Below are positions 11,653 to 23,610 of a DNA stretch of 64,000 nucleotides, in pieces. Made by a program: the position numbers and the translations under genes. Positions within the stretch are counted from its first letter, which is position 1, and every line of letters begins with the position of its first letter. Location: the NCBI RefSeq assembly GCF_902362185.1, contig NC_044509.1, forward strand, positions 8,411,947 through 8,475,946, written 5' to 3'. This stretch comes from Chanos chanos (lineage: Eukaryota > Chordata > Actinopteri > Gonorynchiformes > Chanidae). The notes under the pieces were generated by a model. The model had not been told where the DNA came from. It ran no database searches and was given only the letters and a program-made list of their open reading frames with translations.

Positions 11653-14600
11653 GTACCCCCCCTCCTACGGGCGCCTCCTGGCGTCCCAACTGGTGGTGTG
11701 GGATGGAGACGGTGGAACTCCTGGATGAGTGTGGGGTCAAGGATGTCCCGAGCTGGGACCCAACACCTCTCTTCGGGACCATAGCCCTCCCAGTCCACGA
11801 GGTATTGAAGTCCGCGACCCCGGCGCCGCACATCCAATAAACGGCGCACCGTGAAGGCCTCTGAGCCATCAATGAGGCGGGGGGGAGGAGGGGGCTTAGG
11901 GACAGGGCAGAGGGGGCTGCGGATGAAGGGCTTAACTTGTGAGACATGAAATGTGGGGTGGATACGACGGAGAGTGGAGGGCAGTCTCAGCCTCACAGCG
12001 ACAGGACTGATCACCTTGGCGATGGGGAAGGGACCAATGAAACGAGGGGCCAACTTGCGGGAATCCACCCTCAGGGGAATGTCGCGGGCGGAAAGCCACA
12101 CGCGCTGACCTTGCCGATAGCGTGGAGCCGTGCTGCGATGACGATCAGCATGTAGTTTTATCCTGGCTGTGGAACGAAGCAGGGCCCTCCGAGCGCGCCT
12201 CCAGGTCCGTAGACATCTCCGGATGAATGCTTGTGCTGAAGGGACTCCGACCTCCTCCTCCTGGGCAGGGAACAGAGGGGGCTGATAGCCCAGGCAACAC
12301 TGAAAAGGGGACAGACCAGAGGAGGAAGAGGGTAGGGAGTTAATAGCATATTCAACCCAGGGAAGTTGTTGGCTCCAGGAAGAGGGTTCTTGGGAGGACA
12401 GGCAGCGGAGCATCACTTCCAGTTGTTGGTTGGCCCGTTCAGTCTGGCCATTAGTCTGTGGGTGAAAACCAGAGGAGAGATGGACCTTTGCTCCAAGCAA
12501 CTTACAAAAAGCCTTCCAGAAGTGAGAGGTGAACTGTGGTCCTCTGTCCGACACTACTTCCGTGGGTAAACCATGAAGCCTGAAAACATGATGAATGAGG
12601 AGGAGGGCAGTCTCCTTAGCAGAGGGTAGCTTGGGAAGAGGGACCAGATGCACAGATTTAGAAAAACGGTCCACGATAGTTAATATGGTGGTGTTACCAT
12701 TAGATTGAGGCAATCCAGTCACAAAGTCCAGTGCTATGTGGGACCAGGGTCTCTTGGGAACTGTCAGAGGCTGTAGTAGGCCTGAAGGGGGTCGGTTGGA
12801 GGACTTGTTTTGGGCGCAGACTGGGCAGGCTGAGACAAAGCTATGAACATCGTCCCTCATGGAAGGCCACCAGAACATCCGACTGATGAAGGCAGCCGTA
12901 CGTCGGATCCCAGGATGACAGGAAAGTCTTGATGAGTGTCCCCACTGGAGAACCTGGGAGCGGACAGATTGAGGAACATACGAAAGGTTAGGAGGACAAG
13001 AGCTGGGTCCAGACTCACCCTGCTGTGCAGATCGGACCACCGACTCGATATCCCATCGAGCAGCTGCGACCAGACATCGCTTGGGGAGAATTGTAGTGAC
13101 CTCCGGGGTGTCCTCAGATGCCTGAAACTGACGAGAGAGGGCATCTGGTTTGCTGTTCTTGGAACCAGGGCGATAAGACAGGGTAAAGTTAAACCGAGCA
13201 AAAAAGAGAGACCAGCGAGCCTGACGGGAATTGAGACGTCTTGCAGACCTGATATATTCAAGGTTCTTATGATCAGTCCAAACCAAGAAAGGAGAACTTG
13301 CCCCCTCGAGCCAGTGCCTCCATTCCTCCAGAGCAAGTTTGACAGCCAGTAACTCCCGGTCTCCGATGTCATAATTACTTTCCGTGGGGGTTAATCTGTG
13401 GGAGTAGAAGGCACAGGGGTGTAGCTTACCATCCACAGCAGAAAACTGAGACAAAACGGCACCCACTCCCACGTCAGATGCGTCAGTCTCAACAATAAAT
13501 TGGCGGGCAGGATCAGGCTGGATGAGGATGGGAGCCGAGGTGAACCGCCTCTTCAACTCAGAGAATGCCCTCTCGGCAGTTGGGCTCCAACAAAATCTCA
13601 GTTTGGATGAAGTCAGGGAGGTGAGGGGGGCTGCCAGGGTACTGAAATTGCGAATGAAGCGGCGATAAAAATTGGCAAACCCTAAGAACCGTTGCAAGTC
13701 GCGACGGGAAGTGGGCTGGGGCCAATTCTCTACCGCCTTTATCTTTTGCTGATCCATTTGAATCCCTCCTGCCGTGATCACATAGCCCAGGAACGAGATG
13801 GTGCTCTTGTGGAATTCGCACTTCTCCGCCTTCACAAATAACTGATTCTCCAAGAGACGCTGGAGCACCCGTCGGACATGTTGGATGTGTTCAGGGAGTG
13901 ATCTGGAAAATATTAAGATGTCATCCAGGTAGACAAAGACAAACAGATTTAGCATATCTCTAAGGATGTCATTAACAAAGGATTGGAAGACGGCAGGGGC
14001 ATTAGTGAGACCAAATGGCATAACCAAATACTCATAGTGGCCTGATGGTGTATTGAAGGCAGTCTTCCACTCATCTCCCTCCCTTATGCGGACTAAATGG
14101 TAGGCGTTACGGAGATCAAGCTTGGAGAAGACTGTGGCACCTTGCAGCAGCTCAAGAGCGGATGACATCAGGGGTAGCGGGTAGCGGTTCTTCACAGTGA
14201 TATCATTGAGGCCTCTGTAATCAATGCAGGGACGGAGAGACCCATCCTTCTTGCCGACAAAGAAGAACCCCGCCCCAGCTGGGGAAGAAGAAGGGCGAAT
14301 TATGCCAGCTGCTAGGGAGTCCTGTATGTACCTGTTCATGGCTTCCGTCTCTGGTGGCGACAGGGAGTACAAGCGGCCTCTGGGTGGTGAAGTCCCTGGA
14401 AGGAGCTCTATGACGCAATCATATGGACGGTGAGGCGGCAGAGAAGTGGCTCGTGCTTTGCTAAATACCATGCTGAGATCCCGATATTCAGGGGGAACTG
14501 AGGACAGGTCAGGGTGCTCCTCTGGAGACGAGGGAACCGGGGTTGAAGGAGCCTGAGCAGCACGGAGGCAGTGATTCGAACAGAAGGAGCTCCATTCTAA

Positions 14601-15986
14601 AACCTTATTGTGGGACCAGTCAATGTGGGGATTGTGCTGAGCTAGCCAGGGATGGCCTAAAACAACAGATGCCTGGGGTGAATCAATCAAATGAAAAACA
14701 ATGTTCTCCCAGTGATTGCCAGAGATGAGAAGCCTCACCGGAGCTGTTGTGTGAGTGATCCGAGCAAGCCTTACTCCCGTTAGTGCGTTGGCCTCCACAG
14801 GGAACTGCAGCGGAGTGGAAGGGATGCCAAGTTGGGCGGCCAGACCTGCATTCATAAAGTTCCCCTCTGCCCCAGAGTCGATGAGTACTGAAATAATGTG
14901 TCTATGGCCGTCAGTGACAAGGTAAGCTGGTAAAAGAGTACGTGTGGTAGAGGGCCGGGAAAGCGGAGTATTGCTCACCTGTAGTCCTGTGTTCAAAGGT
15001 GAGCGTTTAGCTTTTACTGGACAGGTGGACACAAAGTGGCCGGGCCGGCCACAGTACAAGCAGGAATTGGTGCTGATCCTCCTTTGTCTCTCTGAGACGG
15101 ACAGACGGGCATGGTCGACCTGCATGGGTTCTGGGGTGACAGTCGATGGTGACGGATGACTTGGCGCAGACGACCCTGATTCAGGCTGGCGAGTGAACAT
15201 ATGAAACCTGGAGGGACCCCGTGCTCCTTCAGTAATCCACTCCTGACGACGTTGCTTCATGCGGTTGTCGATTCGTATGGCCAAATCTATCAGATGCTGA
15301 AAGCCAGTTGGTAGCTCACAGGTGGCTAGCTCGTCCTTAATGGCCTCGGACAAACCGTTCAGAAAGGCATCATATTGGGCCTCTGTATTCCAGTCGGTCG
15401 TGGTGGCAAGAGTGCGGAACTGGATAGCATAATCTGAAACTGAGCGGACTCCCTGCCGGATTCTCAGCAATTCTCTGGCGGCCTCTCTCCCATGCTGGGA
15501 ACGATCAAAGACCCTCCTCATCTCATCACAAAATGCCTGGTAGCTGTCACAGAATGGAGCCCGAGTCTCCCACACTGCCGTTCCCCACTCTCTTGCTCGA
15601 CCAGACAGCAAAGTGATGACATATGCAATACGGGCTCGATCAGTGGGGAAGGTGGTGGGCTGGAGCTCGAAAACCAGAGAGCACTGAGAGAGGAAGGACC
15701 TGCAGGTTCCTGGTTCGCCGTTGTATGACTCAGGTGGTGGCAGACGGGGCTCTCGGGCCAGCTGAGCTGGAGGGGTTTGCTGGGGGGCGGATGACGTTAC
15801 TGGTGGTGAATGGCTAGGTTTCAGTGCCAGCTGGATCTGTTGTAACTGGGAAGTGATACTGGTCAGGGTGGCAGAGAAGGCCTCCATTGTCTGGTTAACG
15901 TTGGCAAAATGGCCCTCATGTCTTCCCAACATTGCACCCTGTCGAGAGAGAGCCTCTCGAAGCTGGCTGGAGTCTGCTGAGTCCAT
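11634..15986 (-). CDS. gag-pol of the chromovirus
   Basis: One 1450-codon frame. Parts in order: Gag-like region with a CCHC zinc knuckle, aspartic protease, reverse transcriptase, RNase H, integrase with HHCC-type zinc domain and core, and a C-terminal chromodomain. Its end overlaps the edge of the left LTR. Gag and Pol are in a single frame, as in several chromovirus lineages. Confidence 0.95.
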   Translation of the reverse strand: MDSADSSQLREALSRQGAMLGRHEGHFANVNQTMEAFSATLTSITSQLQQIQLALKPSHSPPVTSSAPQQTPPAQLAREPRLPPPESYNGEPGTCRSFLSQCSLVFELQPTTFPTDRARIAYVITLLSGRAREWGTAVWETRAPFCDSYQAFCDEMRRVFDRSQHGREAARELLRIRQGVRSVSDYAIQFRTLATTTDWNTEAQYDAFLNGLSEAIKDELATCELPTGFQHLIDLAIRIDNRMKQRRQEWITEGARGPSRFHMFTRQPESGSSAPSHPSPSTVTPEPMQVDHARLSVSERQRRISTNSCLYCGRPGHFVSTCPVKAKRSPLNTGLQVSNTPLSRPSTTRTLLPAYLVTDGHRHIISVLIDSGAEGNFMNAGLAAQLGIPSTPLQFPVEANALTGVRLARITHTTAPVRLLISGNHWENIVFHLIDSPQASVVLGHPWLAQHNPHIDWSHNKVLEWSSFCSNHCLRAAQAPSTPVPSSPEEHPDLSSVPPEYRDLSMVFSKARATSLPPHRPYDCVIELLPGTSPPRGRLYSLSPPETEAMNRYIQDSLAAGIIRPSSSPAGAGFFFVGKKDGSLRPCIDYRGLNDITVKNRYPLPLMSSALELLQGATVFSKLDLRNAYHLVRIREGDEWKTAFNTPSGHYEYLVMPFGLTNAPAVFQSFVNDILRDMLNLFVFVYLDDILIFSRSLPEHIQHVRRVLQRLLENQLFVKAEKCEFHKSTISFLGYVITAGGIQMDQQKIKAVENWPQPTSRRDLQRFLGFANFYRRFIRNFSTLAAPLTSLTSSKLRFCWSPTAERAFSELKRRFTSAPILIQPDPARQFIVETDASDVGVGAVLSQFSAVDGKLHPCAFYSHRLTPTESNYDIGDRELLAVKLALEEWRHWLEGASSPFLVWTDHKNLEYIRSARRLNSRQARWSLFFARFNFTLSYRPGSKNSKPDALSRQFQASEDTPEVTTILPKRCLVAAARWDIESVVRSAQQGESGPSSCPPNLSYVPQSVRSQVLQWGHSSRLSCHPGIRRTAAFISRMFWWPSMRDDVHSFVSACPVCAQNKSSNRPPSGLLQPLTVPKRPWSHIALDFVTGLPQSNGNTTILTIVDRFSKSVHLVPLPKLPSAKETALLLIHHVFRLHGLPTEVVSDRGPQFTSHFWKAFCKLLGAKVHLSSGFHPQTNGQTERANQQLEVMLRCLSSQEPSSWSQQLPWVEYAINSLPSSSSGLSPFQCCLGYQPPLFPAQEEEVGVPSAQAFIRRCLRTWRRARRALLRSTARIKLHADRHRSTAPRYRQGQRVWLSARDIPLRVDSRKLAPRFIGPFPIAKVISPVAVRLRLPSTLRRIHPTFHVSQVKPFIRSPLCPVPKPPPPPRLIDGSEAFTVRRLLDVRRRGRGLQYLVDWEGYGPEERCWVPARDILDPTLIQEFHRLHPTPPVGTPGGARRRGGTVRVPA

Positions 15987-16002
15987 TATGGTCAGTTCGT
16001 GT

Positions 16003-16567
16003 TGTCAGGGAAAACAGGGGACTCAGTTGCAGACTCACTGATGAATAAATAAAATGTTTATTGTGCCAGGCAGAAGTCTTTCAATACACTAGGCAGAAAG
16101 CGGAATCCAAAAAACAAGCAGAGGTCGTACCACAGAGCAGTCAGAGGGAGGCAAACAATCCAAAACGGCAGGCAAAGGCAAAATCCAGAGACAGGCAAAT
16201 GTTCAAAAGCAGGTACAGGGCAAGGCAGGCAGGCAGGCAGAAGAGGCAAAATCCAACAGGCAAAAAGTCAAAAAACAGGCAGAGGTCAAGAACAGAAGAC
16301 AATCAGGATAACAAAAGGCTAGGACAACACACTGTGGAAGGCGGTACGAACTGACAAACAAAGGGTAGAACAGGCAGGGTTTAAATAGACAGACTAATAC
16401 TACTTCAACGAGACACAGGTGAGCACAATAAGTGAGGGGCGGGGCCAGGGCACATGGAAGACCAAAATAAACAAAAGCACATGACAAAACCAAAAACAAA
16501 TGACAGCTGTCACCAGACCTGACCAGCAGGGGCACAATAGAGAGCAGGTCACGCAGGAACCCTGACA
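16003..16567 (-). repeat. LTR (5' LTR of the element as transcribed)
   Basis: 565 bp, same ends as the left copy, and directly followed by the second copy of the CCCAG target duplication. Confidence 0.97.
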
Positions 16568-18002
16568 CCCAGTCAGGATCTGTCGCCCTCACAGAACACA
16601 TGGAGGTTCCTGGTTTATTGTTCTCTGTCACGTACGCGCTGTATGATTGCTTTTCAAATGTAGGTGGATTGTCATTAACATCTGACAGCAATAAATGAAT
16701 TGTCTGAAACGAAGAGAGCGGTGGCATTCCTTCATCAGTAGCAGTGATGGTTAAATTATACTCTGGTATTCGTTCACGGTCAAGCTCAGCTGTAGTTAGG
16801 AGGGAGTAATAGTTCTTTATTGACGGGTTCAGTTTGAAAGGAACGTTGGACTGAATGGAACAATGCACCCGGCCGTTTGCACCCGAGTCTTTGTCTTGCA
16901 AATTTATTATTCCCACCTCTGAACCAGGTGGAGCATTTTCGGCAATGTAGTGGGTTCCTGACTGAAAGGATATTTGAGGAGCATTGTCATTAACATCAAC
17001 GACGTCCACAATAACGCTAGTAAACGAAGCAAGCCCAAACGCGTCTTTTGCTCGAATTCTCAAGTCGTACGACACTTCCTCTTCAAAATCCAGATGACCG
17101 CTTAACTGTATACTTCCGGTATTGTGATCTAGACTAAACAATTTACTTAGATCCTCGGATATTCGGACAAAGTCATAGGTAACCTGGCCGTTTGCTCCTT
17201 CGTCTGCATCAGTGGCATTTACTTTAACCACTTCTGTTCCGATAGGGCTGTTTTCAGGCAAACTGACTCTATAAGCAGACTGACTAAAAACTGGAGTATT
17301 ATCATTAGCATCAAGCACAACGACGTGTATAACTACAGTACCAGACCTCTGTGGAATCCCACCATCACTAGCGGTGAGTGTTAATTTGATTTCCCGCTGC
17401 TGCTCACGATCCAGCTTTTTTTCTAGTACTAACTCGCCATATTTCTCTTTACCGTTATTACTATGCACATCGAGAACAAAATAGTCGTTCTTCTCTAATG
17501 AATAATTTTGAACATCATTTGCTCCGATATCTGCATCGTGAGCTTCGTCGATAGCAAAACGAGCACCTTTCTCAGTCGACTCGCTGATCTCAAATTTAAT
17601 TATATCTGTAGCAAACATGGGCGAATTATCATTGATGTCCACTATGTGAACAGAAATGCGGTGTAATTCCAAAGGATTTTCCAGAACCATTTCAAAATTT
17701 AAATTGCAAGACGCTCTCGGCCCACAGAGCTGTTCCCTGTCTATCCTCTCTGCGACGAACAGGTCCCCAGTCTCCAAGTTAATGTCACAGTATCGTTTAC
17801 GGCTGCCCACGGTATTCAGGCGAGCTCTGCGTGTCTGCATTGCTTTTTTAGAGATTCCGATGTCTTTTGCAATGTTTCCAACCACAAATCCGAGCTTCGT
17901 CTCCTCTGCAATAGAGTAGCTCATATCCCCATTACTGACCGAGACGACGGAGAGAAAAGTCGCCATGCAGATCACCAAGGAAGAGAATCCTTTGCATTCC
18001 AT
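16568..18002 (-). pseudogene. pcdhg: 5' part of protocadherin variable exon E3 (type B), split by an LTR element
   Basis: Starts with ATG at 18002 (MECKGFSS...). The codon two places earlier is TTG, so 18002 is the first real ATG. Encodes the signal peptide (to about VSVSNG), EC1-EC4 and the first part of EC5, stopping at the LTR insertion after ...ATDPDW. The frame runs on into the LTR for about 110 codons before a stop, giving a possible 599-residue secreted EC1-EC4 product without a membrane helix. Close to E6 over its whole length. The promoter CSE is intact, so the promoter might still be chosen. Confidence 0.9.
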
Positions 18003-18214
18003 TTTCAATACAAATTCAGGAGACGTTGGAGCTGATGTTCTTTAGGTGATTTCAGTCACATCAAAACGTACATTAGCCTTTCCTAGCCAGGCATGAAGAA
18101 ATCACTGTTTTTTTCTTTTAGTCCGCGGCACACTGGAATACAGCCCACCACGAAAGATAAAGACTTTCTTTTTCGGTGACTGCCTCCCTAAAGTCAAAGG
18201 CTTTTCTTGCTGCA

Positions 18215-18254
18215 GGTGAACAGCGACGCACTGAGTAATTCTGGAATACTGCAA
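18215..18254 (-). promoter_or_regulatory. CSE of E3
   Basis: GGTGAACAGCGACGCACTGAG about 215 bp before the E3 ATG, followed by ACTGCAA. Same form as the CSE of its paralogue E6. Confidence 0.88.
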
Positions 18255-18475
18255 CCATATCTCTATCAGAGCAGCCTGTATCGAATTTCCATGCGATCAT
18301 GTTTCTTAAGCATGTCTATCGTTGTCTTCTAAAGGATTTACTTTTTTTATCGTGTTGTCACCATTAATCATTGAGCACACACAGTAAACTGACTGATTCG
18401 TTAAACTACGTTTTTTGCTGATAAGTGGAATTATACGGCCATGATAGTAAAGGTTCACCCTTCAAATACTGCCTG

Positions 18476-18702
18476 AAAACAAAACAAAACAAACAAACAA
18501 AAAACTCTGAAACAGTAAACAGTATTTCTGCATGATAAGAGTAGGGGCAAATCTTTGGCTTGGTTCCACAAAAGAGAGTTAGGGAAACATGAACAACATA
18601 GACCAAACACGAAATATCACTTTATAGTTCTCGAGTTGCACCAGAAAAAAAAAACAAAAACAAAATCAAAAACAAAAAACAAAAAAACAAACAAACAAAA
18701 AA
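18476..18702. repeat. A/AAAC-rich low-complexity tracts
   Basis: Two AAAC-like stretches (about 18476-18502 and 18642-18702) with plain sequence between them. Confidence 0.75.
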
Positions 18703-18936
18703 CTCTTGATCGGACACTCTTCAAAAGTCTTGGATAATCGGTAGGTCAGTGCAAAACGTATAAACGTCTGTAATAAAACTTCAATTTATGGAAACACACG
18801 AGGAAAAAATAGTACAGTGCAATGTATAGTACAATGTTGTTAAAACAATTAGCAACAATTAAGACTCCCGTTTCAGCGAATAATGCTGTACACTTAATCG
18901 TTGCAGTGCCCTTATTCGTATTATGCCCTTATCCTC

Positions 18937-18963
18937 GGAGCTGTCCAAGTAAGGGGTGCTGAA
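18937..18963 (-). promoter_or_regulatory. RE1/NRSE-like pair, expanded spacing (site a)
   Basis: + strand: GGAGCTGTCC, 8 bases, GGTGCTGAA. Read on the minus strand this is TTCAGCACC then GGACAGCTCC: both REST half-sites, with 8 bases between them instead of 2. Lies 389 bp beyond the donor of relic R1. Confidence 0.55.
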
Positions 18964-19187
18964 CTGTAGTTGAATATGCTAACAAGCACTCATATTCACA
19001 AGTAAACACACTGAAGCCATGATGACCTTAAACACTTTTCCCAAGAATGCGAAGCTGAAATAATAAAAACATAAAAAGATAAAAATATCACTGTCGATTA
19101 ACTGTCAGTGAGATCTTACATAAACCTAACAATTGGCGCGATTGACTAAACCAGTTCCTAAGATAGCCAAATTGTCACTGCAGTACG

Positions 19188-19262
19188 ACAAAAACAAACA
19201 AACAAAAAAACCCCCAAAAACAAAAAAACCCCAAAACAAACAAACAAACAAAAACAAGCAAG
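19188..19262. repeat. (AAAC)n low-complexity tract
   Basis: AAAC/CAAA units with short C runs. The copy in the next tandem unit is at 23430-23520. Confidence 0.8.
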
Positions 19263-19351
19263 GGAATAGAGGTCTTTTGATTTATTTTACATTTTTTGCA
19301 GACTTTATGGTCAGTTTCCGTTTACAACATTCCTCGTTATGTGCATTTTAC

Positions 19352-20140
19352 CTCATCTCAAATCCCGTTTAGTGCCAAGGTCAATTTTCTCACTGAGTAA
19401 ATGATTTGGACCCCGATGCAGTGTACGCTCGGCTGGAATAGGATTCTTATTGCTGGATCTGATTAACTTTATGCGACTTGTGAACGACCCTTTTGTTAGG
19501 TATGCATCATAACTGTAAAAACTTAGGGAAATTCCTGTTCTTGCGCCCTTTTCATATCTGGGATTGACATGTGCAACCGCTACTTCCAAAAATAAAAAAA
19601 AAGTTACTTTATCCCTACAGCAAAGTTTCACATTCAGGAATAATGAACTTCACTAAGAAGATGGAAACACAAACAAATGAAATGACCAAATGAAAGTGTA
19701 GTTTGAAATTACTGTTCATAACTCATGTCTATAAAGTCTGGAACTTCAGTCAGGTGATCTGATGTAAGTAGGCGTAGGCCTGCTGTAGTAGAGATCGGGC
19801 TGTCTATTGTCTTTTACTTAGACAAAAAGACTTTGTCTCGTGTCATCAAAATCAGAAATGTTTCATCATGTCCTGATTACTTCTCTGTGACGTCCAATGC
19901 AAAAAGATCCTGGCCAGTCGACTTGACAATTACATATGAGAACCTCGGATTTGGCTCAAAGTCAGGGCCATCTCAGTCATAAAAAAATCTCGCTCTAAAA
20001 AGTGATACTATATTTTAGGACACTGGCATGCTCATCGGCTATGGTGACATTGACACGTTACTGTTAACTGAAGAACCATAGTCTCTAGCCAAAACATGGG
20101 ATTCGAAAATTCTGCACCTCTTAGAGTCAAACGACCAGAC
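19352..20140 (-). pseudogene. Decayed protocadherin exon relic R1 (EC5-EC6-TM-cytoplasmic)
   Basis: The minus strand shows a damaged cytoplasmic part (YDAYLTKGSFTSRIKLIRSSN, then AERTLHRGPNHL) that lines up best with E12 ([32 protein letters not shown]). Beyond it are eroded traces of the membrane helix, EC6 and EC5 up to about 20140. The donor-like GAG|GTAAAA at its end is kept. Stops and frame changes are many. It is repeated almost unchanged at 23611 and 32908. Confidence 0.85.
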
Positions 20141-20856
20141 AACATGAACTACCACTACTATGCCTCAACTTTTTGCTGTAAAATTCTGAGCTTACTGATA
20201 ACATGTCATTATTACTCTGAACGACTTCTGACAAGCTTTCCTAAGGCACGCATAGTGCTGGCGCACATGAATTCATAGATTTGCATAACATTTCAAAGCA
20301 CTGAACATTAACCACAAAATAGCTATAAGTATTCAACATTTCAAGAAATTTTAGCTGTCCCAGACTACAAGTTAACAGACCTGAAACTCCAGTGACTTCG
20401 ATGGTGGAAAACGTTAGAACTAATAAAATTAATCAACATCATACATAATTTACCAGTTTCCAAAATCAATGTCTATTTTCTGGTAAACCTATGTAGAACT
20501 GACATGCTGGGTTGCTTAATGAGTGCACACTTCAAAAAAAGACCAAACCGTAGGCTAATCATGTTGAATTATATTGAGAGAAATGAAAATAACAAATAAA
20601 AAAAAAAAGACAAAGCATGTAAAAAAAAAATTAATTCAGTCATCAAATTCAAATTTGGAAATTTAATAAGAATAGTGATGAATTTTAAAATCACATAAAT
20701 GTACACATTCTTATGAATGTAAAAACGACCGAAACTATAAGCTATAGCCTGGAGCGCACTTGCGTTGGCGAAATGACTGGTATCCTATCAAACAATTTAA
20801 TCCATCTGTGTATTGTTGTAAAGAGAAAATGCATTGCCAAAAATTGGGAATTTTAC

Positions 20857-22719
20857 CTCATTAGAATCTGTTGAGGTGCTGACGATCACAGCATGCTGTC
20901 CAAAGTTATCAGTTGGACACCGCCCCAGGGTGTGATTAGTCGACAGAGTGTTTTCACCGTAAGCTCCGACAAATTTAAAATCACTTGTGCGTGAACCTGT
21001 TGTTAAGTATGTGTCGTAGTTGTAAGAACTACGCAGCGTTCCTGCTCCTTCCACCTCTGCATAGTTAGGAGGGAAACTTGTGCTTGGAATAGCCACGGCT
21101 CCATCAAACAACAGCCTGTGCTTTCTCTTGCGGCAAAACGTTACAACCAGAGCAACGACAATGAAAGTCAGGAAGAAAGTGGATACAGAGACAAGAGCAA
21201 TGATCAGATAAGACGTCAGTTCCGAGATATTCGTCTCAAAAGATACATCTTTCAGTTCTGGAACCTCCGACACGTTGTCAGAAATAAGAAGATAAACAGA
21301 GCAGGTTGAAGAGCGAGACGGTTGTCCGTTATCTTTAACCAGTACAATGAGATTCTGCTTCATGCTATCGGATTCAGTTATGTCACGCTTTGTCTTTATC
21401 TCTCCATTGTGGAGACCTATGGTAAAAAGTCCCGGATCAGTAGACCTAAGAATTTCATAAGATAGCCAAGCATTCTGTCCAGCGTCAACATCAACAGCTA
21501 TGACCTTGGAGACTAGAGAACCAGAGACAGCGGCTCTGGGAACGATCTCAGTCAGGGAAGATTTAACCTCAGGCGTAGGGTATAATATCTGAGGAGAGTT
21601 GTCGTTTTCATCTGTTATGAAGACACTCACAGTCACGTTGCTGCTAAGTGGGGGAGACCCATTGTCTCTGGCTACAACTTGAACTTTGAAGCTTCTTAGT
21701 TGCTCATAGTCAAAGGACTTCAAGGCCTGAATGACCCCAGTTTCAGCATTAATGGATAAATAAGAGGACACAGGAAAGCCACTGACTCCACTGGGCAACA
21801 GAGCATAAAGCACTGTTCCGTTCTGTCTCCAGTCTGGATCTTTCGCTAAGACAGAACATACAGGGGTCCCTGGTTTGTTGTTCTCAGGAATATATGCATT
21901 GTAAAACTGTTGTTGAAACACAGGTGGATTGTCATTGACGTCTGACACATATAAATGAACAGTCTTGGAAGAAGATAGTGGCGGAAAGCCCTCGTCTGTC
22001 GCAGTGATTGTTATATTGTAATCCGTTTGCTTTTCCCGGTCGAGTTCTTTAGTCGTCATAATCGAATAATAATTTTTGACCGATGGGTTTAATTTGAAAG
22101 GAACATTTTCCTGAATGGAGCAACGGGCCTGCCGATTTTGCCCTGAGTCCTTATCTTGAACATTAATGATGCCCACCTCGGTGCCTGGCACCACGTTTTC
22201 AGGAATTGGGTTGTGAAACGACTGAAGAAAAATTACAGGCGCGTTGTCATTGATATCGACAATTTCAACAATAACATTGGCAAAGGACACTAATCCGGAG
22301 CCGTCTTTGCCTTGGATGCTTAATTCATACGAAGTCTCCTTTTCAAAATCAATCTGTCCGCCTAATGTAATAGCTCCTGTTCTGTGGTCGAGCATGAACA
22401 ATTCATTCAGTTCGTCTGAAGTATGTCCAAATTCATAAGTCACCTCACCATTTGCTCCTTCGTCAGCATCCGTTGCGCTGACGGTGACCACTAGAGTACC
22501 TACAGAGGCGTTTTCAGGCAAAGAGACCTTATAAACTGATTGACTGAAGACTGGGACATTATCATTGGCGTCAAGCACAGTGACGTGTATAACTACAGTA
22601 CCCGATCTCTGTGGAATCCCACCATCAGTGGCGGTGAGTAATAATTCAATGTCCTGTTGTTGTTCACGGTCCAGCTCTTTTTCTAACACCAGTTCCCCGT
22701 ATTTCCCGCCTCCTGGTTT
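20857..22719 (-). CDS. pcdhg: Protocadherin variable exon E4 (type A), 5' part lost in a gap
   Basis: 621 codons from inside EC2 ([17 protein letters not shown]) through EC3-EC6, the membrane helix ([17 protein letters not shown]) and the cytoplasmic part, to donor GAG|GTAAAA. It is nearly identical to E5 over its whole visible length. The signal peptide, EC1, start codon and CSE fall in the N run. Sequence to the right of the Ns is not the 5' flank of a type-A exon (see gap), so the true start is not in the window. Reading through the Ns has no meaning. Confidence 0.9.
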
Positions 22720-22919
22720 NNNNNNNNNNNNNNNNNNNNNNNNNNNNNNNNNNNNNNNNNNNNNNNNNNNNNNNNNNNNNNNNNNNNNNNNNNNNNNNNN
22801 NNNNNNNNNNNNNNNNNNNNNNNNNNNNNNNNNNNNNNNNNNNNNNNNNNNNNNNNNNNNNNNNNNNNNNNNNNNNNNNNNNNNNNNNNNNNNNNNNNNN
22901 NNNNNNNNNNNNNNNNNNN
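22720..22919. other. Assembly gap (200 Ns)
   Basis: Exactly 200 Ns. The left side is EC2 of a type-A exon; the right side is the 5' flank of a type-B exon (matches 18277 and 31964). By comparison with the next unit, about 5 kb lie between these points, so the gap size is likely nominal. Confidence 0.95.
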
Positions 22920-23179
22920 TGTATCGAGTTTCCATGCGATCATATTTCTTAAGCATGTCTATCGTTGTCTTCTAAAGGATTTATTTTTTTTTATCGTGTT
23001 GTCACCATTAATCATTGAGCACACACAGTTATGGAAAAACACGAGGAAAAAATAGTACAGTGCAATGTATAGTACAATGCTGTTAAAACAATTAGCAACA
23101 ATTAAGACTCCCGTTTCAGCGAATAATGCTGTACACTTAATCGTTGCAGTGCCCTTATTCGTATTATGCCCTTATCCTC

Positions 23180-23206
23180 GGAGCTGTCCAAGTAAGGGGT
23201 GCTGAA
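23180..23206 (-). promoter_or_regulatory. RE1/NRSE-like pair, expanded spacing (site b)
   Basis: GGAGCTGTCC, 8 bases, GGTGCTGAA on the + strand. Tandem copy of site a, 405 bp beyond the donor of relic R2. Confidence 0.55.
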
Positions 23207-23429
23207 ATGTAGTAGAATATGCTAACAAGCACTCATATTCACAAGTAAACACACTGAAGCCATGATGACCTTAAACACCTTTCCCACGAATGCGAAGTTG
23301 AAATAATAAAAACATAAAAAGATAAAAAAAATATCACTGCCGATTAACTGTCAGTGAGATCTTACATAAACCTAACAATTGGCGCGATTGACTAAACCAG
23401 TTCCCAAGATAGCCAAATTGTCACTGCAG

Positions 23430-23520
23430 TACGACAAAAACAAACAAACAAACAAAAAAACCCCCAAAAACAACCCCCCCCCCCCCCAAAACAAACAAAC
23501 AAACAAACAAAAACAAGCAA
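23430..23520. repeat. (AAAC)n with poly-C run
   Basis: Tandem copy of 19188-19262, but with a run of about 15 C near 23471-23487. This could be slippage or an assembly artefact. Confidence 0.8.
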
Positions 23521-23610
23521 GGGAATAGAGGTCCTTTGATTTATTTCACATTTTTTGCAGACTTTATGGTCAGTTTCCGTTTACAACATTCCTCGTTATG
23601 TGCATTTTAC

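Larger units (their letters stand above)
11088..16567 (-). mobile_element. Ty3/gypsy chromovirus LTR retrotransposon, whole-looking, very young
   Basis: A 5.48 kb element in the same orientation as the host exon. It has two 565 bp LTRs (TGT...ACA ends) that differ at one position seen, a 5 bp target duplication CCCAG, a purine tract next to the left LTR (about 11656-11666), and one long gag-pol frame. The near-identity of the LTRs means a very recent insertion. It looks whole. The chromodomain at the end of the integrase places it among chromoviruses, perhaps near the fish sushi-ichi group; this last placement is inferred. It sits inside exon E3 (EC5). Confidence 0.97.
18277..22719 (-). repeat. 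Tandem array unit 1 (B flank, relic R1, exon A E4), cut by a gap
   Basis: The order of B-exon 5' flank, RE1-like pair, relic and A exon recurs at 22920-31963 (where a B exon follows) and at 31964-36784. Relic-to-exon distances agree within a few bases between units 1 and 2 (about 3.37 kb from relic donor to the gap position). This shows recent duplication of a large block. Confidence 0.85.

Noticed and set aside
12857-13372. Frames on both strands inside the gag-pol region
   Set aside because: Shadows of the gag-pol frame.
20797-22956. One continuous exon across the N run with a start at 22956
   Set aside because: Translation through Ns has no meaning, and the right side belongs to the flank of a different exon type.
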